Source: Cherax quadricarinatus (Eukaryota; Arthropoda; Malacostraca; Decapoda; Parastacidae). From it: a DNA stretch of 64,000 nucleotides. The translations under genes and the position numbers were made by a program. The notes beneath the pieces are model-generated. The model was not told where the DNA came from, did not search any database, and saw only the letters and a program-made list of their open reading frames with translations. The DNA lies in contig NW_027196478.1 in assembly GCF_038502225.1 (NCBI RefSeq), positions 25,919 to 89,918 on the forward strand. Reading direction: 5' to 3'. Of this stretch, positions 35,083 to 46,768 are shown piece by piece; within the stretch, counting starts at the first letter, position 1; each line of letters opens with the position of its first letter.

Positions 35083-35856
35083 CTTCCTTTCCTTGATGTT
35101 CTTCTCTGCAAAGCTGACCATGAACTTCGTTGTAAAGTATATCGAAAACCTACAAACTAACACGATCTTCTCCACTTCTACTTCCACCACGATACCAAAA
35201 CTAAACGTGGTGTAATTGTAGGCTTCTTCCTGCGCACTCAGAATCTGCAGCAATGAGTTCCTTGAGGAAGAATGCATTCTTATTGAACAAGTATTTTCTA
35301 AACTTCACTATCCTCGTAACTTCATAGGAGACTGCAGACGACGGGAATTAAACAACTTTAACACATCCATAGAAGACACTGCCGAGAAGAGATACACAGT
35401 CCCTTCACCAACTCCTTTGCAAGACACGTTTTCGACATCTTTTCCGATACCACATTCCAAGTATCTACCTCCACATCCACCACCATCAAGGACATTACCA
35501 GTAATAGACAGGACAAGCTTCAATCCTCTGCAGGGGTATACACAATCCCTTGCAATAACTGCAGCAAATTATATGTCTGCGAAACATCCAGAGACCTCCA
35601 AATATGTATTTCAGAACACTAGTATGCAGGCAGAACTGACGATCCAAGGAATGCCTGTGTTCAACACCGAAATTCACACAACCATTTAATCAACTACAGA
35701 AACGCAAGCCTTATCGCCAGAGAAGACAACACTCAATACCGAAGAATCCTCGAATCATCTCTTATCTGTATATCCAACAACTTCAACCAGAACCACGGCT
35801 TCTATAACATAGGTGAACCCCTTGCCAAGAAACTTCTTCATCGCTATCTCACATAA
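35083..35856 (+). pseudogene. Penelope-like element: RT C-terminus and GIY-YIG endonuclease
   Basis: The parent protein joins a telomerase-like reverse transcriptase to a GIY-YIG nuclease that nicks the target. Here the first part (35,083-35,330) shows LPFLDVLLCK, KVYRKPTN and TKRGVIVGFFLR, typical of the RT thumb region, broken by stops and a frame change. After a linker, 35,533 onward reads GVYTIPCNNCSKLYVCETSR: the GVY and LYV blocks with the two cysteines of the zinc-binding CCHH motif. The glycine expected after LYV is a cysteine, and a TAG lies at the position after ISEH, so the nuclease is dead. Downstream NHLINYRNASLI and ILESSLI fit the family's C-terminal part. The final TAA (35,854-35,856) is formed at the junction with an inserted LINE end. 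Confidence 0.8.
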
Positions 35857-35910
35857 GAACATAAGAATGGAGGAACACTGCAGAAGGTCTACTCATATAC
35901 TATCACTCTT
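35852..35910 (-). mobile_element. CR1-type LINE 3'-end fragment
   Basis: ACATAAGAACATAAGAA followed by GGAACACTGCAG matches the 3' end of the CR1 element at 26-70 in the same orientation. Only about 50-60 bases remain recognisable. It lies inside the Penelope-like element. Confidence 0.75.
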
Positions 35911-36005
35911 CTCGGAAGACTGTTACATGCAGCATTCTCCACCTGACCCAGAATTCTCCACCTGACGCCATCCTATAAATAGTCAAGTACCTTTCACCCA
36001 GGTAT

Positions 36006-36062
36006 ATCTGTTTGTGACTTAATAAAGCCCACTGTGTGGGTGAAACGGTGTCAACAAAGGAT
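36006..36062 (+). ncRNA. Hammerhead-like structure, core mutated (copy 7)
   Basis: This copy shows the best helix I: 36,006-36,015 (ATCTGTTTGT) can pair with 36,054-36,062 (ACAAAGGAT), leaving one bulged G. Stem II is GCCCAC-TGT-GTGGGT, then GAAAC (36,042-36,046) and GTC (36,050-36,052). The core reads TTAATAA, so the essential G5 is an A and the copy should be inactive. It is the inverted partner of copy 6 at the other end of the Penelope-like element. Confidence 0.5.
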
Positions 36063-36097
36063 CATATTATACTGCTTAAGTGTTTATATTTCCATTG

Positions 36098-36620
36098 TGT
36101 AGGTATATTATATCATTTATTTCCACGAACGTTGAGTGGTGTGTGAGCGTGGAAGATTGTAAGAGACCACGTGTGAGCAAGAGAATGGTGTGTGAGCCAC
36201 CATTGTAAGGAAAAGAATGGTGTGAGTGAAAGCATGTGTGAGCATGATATTGCTTGTGAGGGAGTGTATATGAGTGAGATTATTCTGTGTGCAATAATAT
36301 AAATTAGAGTTAGTGTGGGAGCGAACCAGTGTGAACAAGAGACTGATGAGTGAGGCAGTCAAGGTGAGCAAGAGACTGATGAGTGAGGCAGTCAATGTGA
36401 GCAAGGGACTGATGAGTGAGGCAGTCAATGTGAGCAAGGGACTGATGAGTGAGGCAGTCAGTGTGAGAATGCGACTGGTGATCTTGTAAGAGATTACCGT
36501 GTGAGCGAGAGATTTGTCCATGAGGAAAAGATTGGTGTGTGAACGGACAGGTGTGAGCGAGCTAGTAAGCTGCTGATAGGTGTGTGTTTGAGAGAGAGTG
36601 ATATGTGTGGCATGATACTG
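36098..36620 (+). repeat. 33-bp-type minisatellite, right part
   Basis: The same family as 33,960-34,922 resumes on the far side of the Penelope-like element. Between 36,330 and 36,480 a 33-bp unit containing GACTGATGAGTGAGGCAGTC repeats about four times; the rest is degenerate GTGTGAGCAAGAGA-type sequence. Confidence 0.8.
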
Positions 36621-36997
36621 GCTTTCAGCGAGAAATTGATTTGAAAGTCAGAGATAATAGCGGGTAAAATGCCAATATATATGATAATGTTCTTCGGAAT
36701 ACCTCCGATATAAAGACGAGAGGAAAATATATGGGTATATAGGATTTGAATTAACGCGTCAGAAATGTATAACGTTGTTACAGTTTCACTTATCGTCACC
36801 ATTATTTTTTTTACATACTAGATTTAGGGGAAATATTTGACTGGTTTTAACTGATACATTGTAATATCATATCGGAGAAAAAATGGCACAGCATTAATAT
36901 AATGTGACATAAGGAAATTAAAAGACCAGTGAAATATTGTATTAATGGTGTGTCCTATTACTTAACACAGTGAAATATTACTTTTTAGAGTAGTACC
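36621..36997. other. Spacer, AT-rich, no recognised feature
   Basis: About 380 bases with no family resemblance that I can see, between two minisatellites. Confidence 0.5.
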
Positions 36998-37925
36998 TGA
37001 CCTGTTTGGTGTTACTGATAATTAACATGCTGGAGGTCGTGTTCCTGGTATCAGACCTGTCTGGTGCCACTGATAGTTAACAGGCTGGAGGTCGTATTCC
37101 AGGTATCAGACCTGTCTGGTTCCAGTGATAGTTAACAGGCTGGAAGTCATATTCCAGGTATGAGACCCGTCTGGTGCCACTGATAGTTAACAGGATGGAG
37201 GTCGTATTCCTGGTATCAGACCTGTCTGGTGCCACTGATAGTTAACAGGCTGGAAGTCGTATTCCTGGTATCAGACCTGTCTGGCGCCACTGGCAATTAA
37301 CAGGCTGGAAGTCGTATTCCAGGTATCAGACCTGTCTGGTGCCACTGGTGACTGATAGTTAACATGCTGGAAGTCGTATTCCAGGTACTAGACCTGTCTG
37401 GTTCCAGTGATAGTTAACAGGCTGGAGGTCGTATTCCAGGTATCAGACCTGTCTGGTTCCAGTGATAGTTAACAGGCTGGAAGTCGTATTCCAGGTATGA
37501 GACCCGTCTGGTGCCACTGATAGTTAACAGGATGGAGGTCGTATTCCTGGTATCAGACCTGTCTGATGCCACTGATAGTTAACAGGGTGGAAGTCGTATT
37601 CCTGCTATCAGACCTGTCTGGTGCCACTGACAATTAACAGGCTGGAAGTCGTATTCCAAGTATCAGACCTGTCTAGTGCCACTGATAGTTAATAGGCTGG
37701 AAGCCGTATTCCAAGTATCAGGCCTGTCTGGTGCCACTGATAGTTAACATGCTGGAGGTCGTATTCCAGGTATCAGACCTGTCTAGTGCCACTGATAATT
37801 TACTGGCTGGAAGTCGTATTCCAGGTATCAGACTTGTCTGGTGCCACTGATAGTTAACAGGCTGTAGGTTGTATTCCAGGTATCAGACCTGTCTGGGGCT
37901 ATATTTAATTTACAGGCTGAACGTC
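36998..37925 (+). repeat. 55-bp minisatellite, about 17 copies
   Basis: The unit starts GACCTGTCTGGTGCCACTGA, continues TAGTTAACAGGCTGGA and ends in ATTCCAGGTATCA. Copies differ by scattered substitutions. A run of about four to six units starting at GGTTCCAGTG (37,119) is repeated at 37,455 with shared variants (ATGAGACCCGTC, AACAGGATGG), which indicates a higher-order duplication of about 340 bp. No open frame is associated. Confidence 0.9.
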
Positions 37926-38176
37926 GTTAACCAGTTATCCTGAATAAATTAAGTTATTCCTGAATAAAGATTCCCATATGCTGCATAAGTATCTCAATCT
38001 TCAACTTGTCGGTTTTTCAAACCATTCATCACAACTGTCAGACACTGCAGCATCATGGGATCTTGTTACAAAGAATTCTTCAACACTTGTTCAACCTTTG
38101 GACGAAGACCTACTTCGACTAGTGGATGGTACCACTATGACCCCGCCTCCGCCTGCTTCACCTCACCTCACTACAG

Positions 38177-38184
38177 TATATAAG
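38177..38184 (+). promoter_or_regulatory. TATA box of the 378-bp unit
   Basis: TATATAAG in the context CTACAGTATATAAG, 130 bp upstream of the hammerhead-like core. The same motif is kept in the minus-strand copy at 29,059-29,066. Confidence 0.45.
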
Positions 38185-38306
38185 CCACGTCTACGGCCCT
38201 ATGCTGTACATTCTACAAGATTGATGGACTGAACACATCGACTCCAGGCTGAGGGACTGATTACCTCATACTCCTCCTCTCCTTACGCCTTCCTTTTTGT
38301 ATTGGA

Positions 38307-38340
38307 CTGATGAAGCCACTGTGTGGCGAAACGTTTCCTG
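38307..38340 (+). ncRNA. Hammerhead-like core, intact conserved bases (copy 5)
   Basis: CTGATGA (38,307-38,313), stem II GCCAC-TGT-GTGGC (38,315-38,327) and GAAAC (38,328-38,332) are intact, followed by GTTTCCTG and AATAAAG. The residue before the predicted cut is G here where H (A, C or U) is required, so this copy may not cleave even with an intact core. Confidence 0.45.
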
Positions 38341-38599
38341 AATAAAGATTCCCATATGCTGCATAAGTGTCTCAATCTTCAACTTGTCGGTTTTTCAAAC
38401 CATTCATCACACACACAGTATTACTTTAATTACAGTAATGTGGGCCCATAAAGCCGCAAACTTTCTGCACGTAATCGAACTTGCTTGTATTAATTATGTG
38501 TTAATCTGTGTTTATTTAATGCCTAATAGTTAAGCCGGGGCCAATCAGAACTCCACTTTTATGTTTTTAAAACTAGACATGTGAGGGCCTTCAAGTCTG

Positions 38600-38910
38600 T
38601 GTGCTTCTTTCACAAGTCAAGCAGGAGCTTCGAAGGGCATTGTTGCTACAGGTAGAAAAATTGGTTTCTATAGTGCTGATATTATTATAATTAGACAAGC
38701 AGGAGCCCCATGGCAGTGTTCTGTTACAACTAGATGAGCAGGCATCCCAAGACTGCCGTGTAATTGTCACTAGACAAGCAGGAGCCTATAATGCTGCTCT
38801 TACAAGTAACAAACTGGGGCCCCAACGCCGCTGTTACTACAGCTAGACAAGGGAAAGCCCCCTAAGACTAGTGTTACTACAAGCAGATAAGTCGGGATCC
38901 CAAGGCGTCT
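38600..38910 (+). repeat. Degenerate tandem repeat of about 50-55 bp
   Basis: Five to six poorly conserved copies of CTAGACAAGCAGGAGCCCC followed by a GCTGTTACTACAA-like segment occur in a row. Spacing is irregular. No coding potential. Confidence 0.6.
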
Positions 38911-38931
38911 GCTGTGTTGATACCATATTTA

Positions 38932-41082
<2,151 letters not shown>

Positions 41083-41751
41083 TTTTTTTTTTTTTTTTTT
41101 TTATTTTATTTAAAACCATACACAAACATGAGGCACAAGAAATTCAAACAAATATATTGCACTGAATGAAAATCCTGACATCGGATATTGAAACAATACC
41201 TAATTACCATTACATTGTTAACATTATAACAACTATAACCAATACTATATCTGATGCCGAAGCTTAAACTGTCCTAAACTAGATACATGTGTATAAGTTA
41301 ACAATAGTAAAAATGCAACCTAATTCTTCATCAAATTAAGCATTCTATCTCTTAATTAGCTCGAAATTGATATATGTACAGTACAATTATCCTTCATTAT
41401 TTTTTTTTTAAATTCCTTCTGCTCTGAACACAAGAAAGGAATATAGAATAAGAATGGACCTACATAAATTTAGAAACCTCATATGCAGACCTCTACAGTA
41501 ATCAGCACAGGTCTATTGATACATCCCTCTCTTTATGAGAATACGTTCAAATTTTTTTCCAATAAATTGCTTGCCATAAAAACATTGAACCACCTTGTTA
41601 TAATAAATAGTCTTGTAATGTCAAGAAGCATTACACCATTATCATAAGTTATACCATCTACCTAAGCCTAGTAGTCCTACTACAATATTCTAAATCGTTG
41701 ATGTACATATTTACAACGAATAAAAAACAATAAAAAGGAAATCGCACTCTT

Positions 41752-43281
41752 CTCATTCTAAATATTTCTGACTGTCAGTTCTCCTACATGTGCTAAACTA
41801 AGGTAAATATTTCTGACTGTCAGTTCTCCTACATGTGCTAAACTAAGGTAAATATTTCTGACTGTCAGTTCTCCTACATGTGCTAAACAAAGGTAAATAT
41901 TTCTGACTGTCAGTTCTCCTACATGTGCTAAACAAAGGTAAATATTTCTGACTGTCAGTTCTCCTACATGTGCTAAACAAAGGTAAATATTTCTGACTGT
42001 CAGTTCTCCTACATGTGCTAAACAAAGGTAAATATTTCTGACTGTCAGTTCTCCTACATGTGCTAAACTAATATTTCTGACTGTCAGTTCTCCTACATGT
42101 GCTAAACAAAGGTAAATATTTCTGACTGTCAGTTCTCCTACATGTGCTAAACTAAGGTAAATATTTCTGACTGTCAGTTCTCCTACATGTGCTAAACTAA
42201 GGTAAATATTTCTGACTGTCAGTTCTCCTACATGTGCTAAACTAAGGTAAATATTTCTGACTGTCAGTTCTCCTACATGTGCTAAACAAAGGTAAATATT
42301 TCTGACTGTCAGTTCTCCTACATGTGCTAAACAAAGGTAAATATTTCTGACTGTCAGTTCTCCTACATGTGCTAAACAAAGGTAAATATTTCTGACTGTC
42401 AGTTCTCCTACATGTGCTAAACTAAGGTAAATATTTCTGACTGTCAGTTCTCCTACATGTGCTAAACTAAGGTAAATATTTCTGACTGTCAGTTCTCCTA
42501 CATGTGCTAAACTAAGGTAAATATTTCTGACTGTCAGTTCTCCTACATGTGCTAAACAAAGGTAAATATTTCTGACTGTCAGTTCTCCTACATGTGCTAA
42601 ACAAAGGTAAATATTTCTGACTGTCAGTTCTCCTACATGTGCTAAACAAAGGTAAATATTTCTGACTGTCAGTTCTCCTACATGTGCTAAACTAAGGTAA
42701 ATATTTCTGACTGTCAGTTCTCCTACATGTGCTAAACTAAGGTAAATATTTCTGACTGTCAGTTCTCCTACATGTGCTAAACTAAGGTAAATATTTCTGA
42801 CTGTCAGTTCTCCTACATGTGCTAAACAAAGGTAAATATTTCTGACTGTCAGTTCTCCTACATGTGCTAAACAAAGGTAAATATTTCTGACTGTCAGTTC
42901 TCCTACATGTGCTAAACAAAGGTAAATATTTCTGACTGTCAGTTCTCCTACATGTGCTAAACAAAGGTAAATATTTCTGACTGTCAGTTCTCCTACATGT
43001 GCTAAACAAAGGTCAATATTTCTGACTGTCAGTTCTCCTACATGTGCTAAACTAAGGTAAATATTTCTGACTGTCAGTTCTCCTACATGTGCTAAACAAA
43101 GGTAAATATTTCTGACTGTCAGTTCTCCTACATGTGCTAAACAAAGGTAAATATTTCTGACTGTCAGTTCTCCTACATGTGCTAAACAAAGGTAAATATT
43201 TCTGACTGTCAGTTCTCCTACATGTGCTAAACAAAGGTAAATATTTCTGACTGTCAGTTCTCCTACATGTGCTAAACAAAG
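41752..43281 (-). repeat. 45-bp minisatellite, 34 copies, with a 270-bp higher order
   Basis: The plus-strand unit contains TTTCTGACTGTCAGTTCTCC and ACATGTGCTAAAC, then T or A, then AAGG. Copies are nearly identical. Typing units by the T/A site gives runs of three T then three A across about 42,150-42,820, so a six-unit (270-bp) block is itself repeated. One unit near 42,067 has lost nine bases. The period is a multiple of 3, so one minus-strand frame is open for 525 codons (15-residue repeat); the array lies in the 3' part of a dead LINE and I do not regard it as coding. Confidence 0.95.
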
Positions 43282-43746
43282 GAATTTTAATATAAAACAT
43301 ACTGACATATTTAACACATTCACATCCACCTTCAATTATAATAATACCTCCATTCAACCAAGAATAATGCATTCACCTGTATTAACTCCAAGAGTACAGA
43401 AATTTTTCCGTTAACAAATCTTAGCAATATTCATCATATTGCCTCCATCGATAAATACATTAAAAGGAAAAAACAACCTTAAAATATCAAAACTACCTAT
43501 TTTCTAATTTACACCATTTAAGTTGTGCTTTACATAAGAAAAAACTCTGTAATTAAACTGAAAATAAAGATCTTTTTACCATTTACAATTGAATCAAAAT
43601 CATTAAAGACACCTATAACATATTTGAATCTCATTGAAAAATTTCATCATAAAGTCCTTGAAATGATTTATACATGAAAAAACAGTAATGTGCAATCGTA
43701 GTGCAACACACTTCCAAATGATAACTGTGTAGTTCCTGAAACCCTC

Positions 43747-43768
43747 GGGGCAATAACCCTATTGCCCC
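43747..43768. other. Perfect 9-bp hairpin in the LINE 3' region
   Basis: GGGGCAATA and TATTGCCCC flank a 4-base loop (ACCC). It lies about 90 bp downstream of the coding end of the L1/Tx1-like element. Stem-loops in LINE 3' regions can serve as recognition sites for the reverse transcriptase, so it may be a relic of such a site (inference). Confidence 0.6.
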
Positions 43769-43859
43769 TAGATATCAAAACTCAATTATACATCCATATA
43801 AACAGCTCTCCATGCTCACTCCCCATTCTAGGAAAATAGCCCGTTGTATCCCCTTACCC

Positions 43860-45958
43860 ACTTTGCAAATCCCATAAATCCCTTAATGTGAAATTTCTAT
43901 AACCCTCACTAAAATCTCTCTCCCATCTTCCTCCATACACCCCTTTATTCCTACACTGTGTCCTATAAAAAGTTGCTGCCAACGCATTAATTCTTGCACG
44001 CACGTCCGCCTCCCTCATAGCCCACATCATACATATATATAATCCGTAATCATATACCCAATCGCATTCTCAACCCTTTTATTCACCCCAGTTATATCTA
44101 AACTTAAAACCCTCAAGACCTGCAAACCCCCTCCCCCCACTAACCTTAAAACCTTACCCATCCAAACCCTTATGAATTCAATACAATCGCAAAAATACAC
44201 CGTATGATAAATAGTCGCCAATCCTCCACAATCTTTGCATTCCCCATCCTCTCGTATTCTCTTATAGAATAAAACCATTCCTGACGGCAAGATTCCATGT
44301 AAAAATCTATACATAACTTCTCTGACTTTAGGTTTTAAACGCAGTTTGTTTAAACGCCACCAAATATTACGCCAATCATACATCGGATAAACTCCTTATA
44401 CCGCCGCTACCACAGCCTTACCATCTACCCTATCAAGATTTCTCAATTTAATATGTGAAGGATCCCTCACGTTTATGAAGACCCGTAACATTGCCTCACC
44501 TATCATGAACTCCCTACCCTCCCACCACCGTCGCATATCCTGATATATCCTATGAAGTCCGTCTTCTTTCGCCCCCCACCCTCCCGCTTATAACTACGTT
44601 TTAAATGCATACTTATTATTCTCTTTTCGACATCTATAAGACCCAGCCCTCCACGGCCAACCGGGAGTGTGACAACCGCTCTACTTAACCATTCGCTCCC
44701 TGTTCCCCAAATGAATCTAAAAACACTTTTTTGTAACCTTTTTAACTCACAACGAAGTATCGGAAATATTACTGTAACATGCCATAGTTTACTATATAAT
44801 AGCACATTCGTTGTAATCACCCTTTGTTGCAAACTTAAATTAGCAGCTCTTAACCCACTAAGACGCTTCAGAACACTATCAACGATACGCACGGAATTTA
44901 TTTGTTGTGCTAACTTGATATCATTTACATAAACGATCCCACATATCTTTATTTGGTCCACCCTTTCCCACCTTTCAGCAACCATTCCTTCCTCACGTGA
45001 CCCTTTTCCAAGATTCATATACTTTGTTTTCCCCGTATTAATCGTCATGCCAGAAGCCTTTTCAAAAATTTCACTAACTTTTCTACCCGAATCAAATCCA
45101 TGTTTTCTCTCACCAAAATCGTCGTATCGTCGACATATCCAACAATGCCCGCTCCCCCACCCCTTACATTACCCATCCCATTTGCTTCCAATAAAACCCT
45201 TATCCCTCTATAAAAGGGATCTTGAAAACAAGCAAAAAAAATTTGTGAAAGGGGACAACCTTGACGCAAACCCCTTCCCATCTGAATTCGATCTCCCAAC
45301 CTCCCATTCACCTGCACACGCAAGGTTGCCTCCTGATACATTAATTTGGCCCATGATATAATTTCCGCCCCAAACCCCTGACATCTCATAATCTTCCATA
45401 ACGTCTCCCGTTCCACACTATCATATGCCGCCTCCCAATCTATAGCCAATACCCCCCCCCTCCCAATCTTACTCTTTCTTCAATAAAACTTCTAATCATA
45501 CCGTGACCTTCATACATAGACCTGCCCGGCACCCCATATTGTCCCTTGTCAATCACTTTGCCCAGGACTTTTTTTATTCTGTTAGCCAAGATCCTTCCAA
45601 AAATTTTATAGTCCCCACATAATAACGAGATTGCACTATAATCTTTAACCGTTAATGGCTCACCTTTAGGAACTAGGACGACCACAGCCAACCTTTGTTG
45701 TTCCCCTAAAACCCCATCCCGCTTCATTATATTGAATAAACGTACCAAAAACCCCTTTAAAACGTTCCAATTTTGAAGATAAAAGTCGCTGGCGCCTTAC
45801 CTAATTGCGCCCCAGATAAAGCCTCCCAAGTCTCACACTCCGTTATCGGCCCTCCCAACATCAAACGATCATGCTCCATCAGCTCACACTGCACAAACCT
45901 ACCGATTGACTGTAATGCAATTTCACTTATTCCAACACATTGCGTTTTCAATTTAACC
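43860..45958 (-). pseudogene. L1/Tx1-like LINE reverse transcriptase and C-terminal domain, multiply frameshifted
   Basis: Segments in order on the minus strand: 45,958-45,757 carries the start of RT with a QLGKAPA block; 45,748-45,440 has KDYSAISLL (the usual R-P is S-A) and GQYGVPGRSM; 45,449-45,045 has motif A AIDWEAAYDSV, motif B GLRQGCPLS and motif C GYVDDTTILV; 45,048-44,503 covers the thumb and SKLWHV / RFIWG blocks; 44,383-44,027 carries a CKDCGGLATIYHTVYFC zinc-binding-like motif. Coding similarity continues past a frame change at the TATATATA near 44,035 to about 43,860. At least four frame changes separate the parts. The YVDD catalytic pair is intact, yet the gene is dead. It would have copied element RNA at the target site. 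Confidence 0.85.
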
Positions 45959-46640
45959 CAGGTTCCAAACTGGTGCCGCATACTCCAATATTGGTTTAAC
46001 GTAGACGGTGTACAGGGTCTTGAACGATTCCTTATTAAGATGTCGGAATGCTGTTCTGAGGTTTGCTAGGCGCCCATATGCTGCAGTAGTTATTTGGTTG
46101 ATGTGCGCTTCAGGAGATGTGCCTGGTGTTATACTCACCCCAAGATCTTTTTCCTTGAGTGAGGTTTGTAGTCTCTGGTCCCCTAGATTGTACTCCGTCT
46201 GCGGTCTTCTTTGCCCTTCCCCAATCTTCATGACTTTGCACTTGGTGGGGTTGAACTCCAGGAGCCAGTTGCTGGACAAGGTCTGCAGCCTGTCCAGATC
46301 CCTTTGTAGTTCTGCCTGGTCTTCGATCTAATGAATTCTTCTCATCAACTTCACGTCATCTGCAAACAGGGACACTTAGGAGTCTATTCCTTCCGTCACG
46401 TCGTTCACAAATACCAGAAACAGCACTGGTCCTAGGACTGACCCCTGTGGGACCCCGCTGGTCACAGGTGCCCACTCTGACACCTCGCCACCTACCATGA
46501 CTCGCTGCTGTCTTCCTGACAAGTATTCCCTGATTCATTGTTGTGCCTTCCCTGTTATCCCTGCTTGGTCCTCCAGTTTTTGCACTAATCTCTTGTGTGG
46601 AACTGTGTCAAACGCCTTCTTGCAGTCGTCCAAGATTGTA
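45953..46640 (-). pseudogene. CR1-like LINE RT fragment with three in-frame stops
   Basis: One minus-strand frame encodes the central RT: KKAFDTVPHKRL (motif A), [11 protein letters not shown] (motif B), SLFADDVKLM (motif C), FNPTKCKVMKIG and KDLGVSITP, ending at VKPILEYAAPVW where it meets the L1/Tx1-like element. Three stop codons (TGA near 46,536, TAA near 46,378, TAG near 46,328) interrupt it. The N-terminal endonuclease and the C-terminal end are absent. It appears to have inserted into, or been joined to, the L1/Tx1-like element. The aspartate pair of motif C is kept. Confidence 0.85.
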
Positions 46641-46682
46641 TGCATGTATGTATGTATGTATGTATGTATGTATGTACATGTA
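46639..46682 (+). repeat. (TGTA)n microsatellite
   Basis: About ten TGTA repeats with one TGCA and one TACA variant, directly before an inverted-repeat element fragment. Confidence 0.95.
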
Positions 46683-46768
46683 TGTCGTGCCGAATAGGTA
46701 AAGTTTGCGAGTTTGGCTTAAATAGCAACGCTCTTCTTGCCGAATAAGGCAAGCGAAAATATGTGTAT
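46683..46768 (-). mobile_element. Internally deleted fragment of the TA-flanked inverted-repeat element
   Basis: It begins with the terminal motif TGTCGTGCCGAATAGG and continues with the reverse complement of the right-hand part of copies A and B (GGCTTAAATAGCAACGCTC, AAGGCAAGCGAAAAT). It ends at the junction with a LINE fragment. Confidence 0.8.

Larger units (their letters stand above)
34923..36097 (+). mobile_element. Penelope-like element remnant with inverted terminal repeats
   Basis: Terminal segments of about 140 bp at 34,925-35,063 and 35,957-36,097 are reverse complements of each other, sharing CACTTAAGCAGTATAAT, a hammerhead-like core and GTATTTATAGGATGGCGTC. Between them lies plus-strand coding sequence for the end of a Penelope RT and a GIY-YIG endonuclease. 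Minisatellite of the same family lies on both sides, so the element inserted into that minisatellite. A CR1 LINE end (35,852-35,910) has in turn landed inside it. Confidence 0.8.
37959..38411 (+). mobile_element. 378-bp hammerhead-bearing unit with 75-bp direct terminal repeats
   Basis: The block starting CCTGAATAAAGATTCCCATA occurs at 37,959-38,033 and at 38,337-38,411 with one visible difference, so one full unit (378 bp) is followed by a partial second unit. Inside are a TATA box (38,177-38,184), a hammerhead-like core (38,307-38,340) and AATAAA immediately after the predicted cleavage site. The repeat boundary coincides within two bases with that predicted cleavage site. This is the layout expected for tandem units processed by a self-cleaving RNA, as in Penelope terminal repeats and animal retrozymes. 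It has no coding capacity. Confidence 0.7.
41083..45958 (-). mobile_element. L1/Tx1-like non-LTR retrotransposon, truncated and degraded
   Basis: On the minus strand the coding part lies at 45,958 to about 43,860 and a long 3' part follows to a poly(A) tail seen as 20 T at 41,083-41,102. The 5' part is missing: the coding region begins just before RT and abuts another LINE at 45,953-45,958. The 3' part contains a 45-bp minisatellite (41,752-43,281). Clade assignment (L1/Tx1-like) is from the RT motifs and the conserved SKLWHV and RFIWG blocks in the C-terminal region, and is tentative. Confidence 0.8.

Noticed and set aside
35417..35689. A 90-codon plus-strand frame across the Penelope-like remnant
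   Set aside because: It is out of frame with the recognisable GIY-YIG coding sequence, which reads in another frame through 35,533-35,856.
41758..43335. A 525-codon minus-strand frame with a 15-residue repeat
   Set aside because: The period is 45 bp, so any stop-free frame stays open. It lies in the 3' part of a degraded LINE and the start region has no family resemblance.
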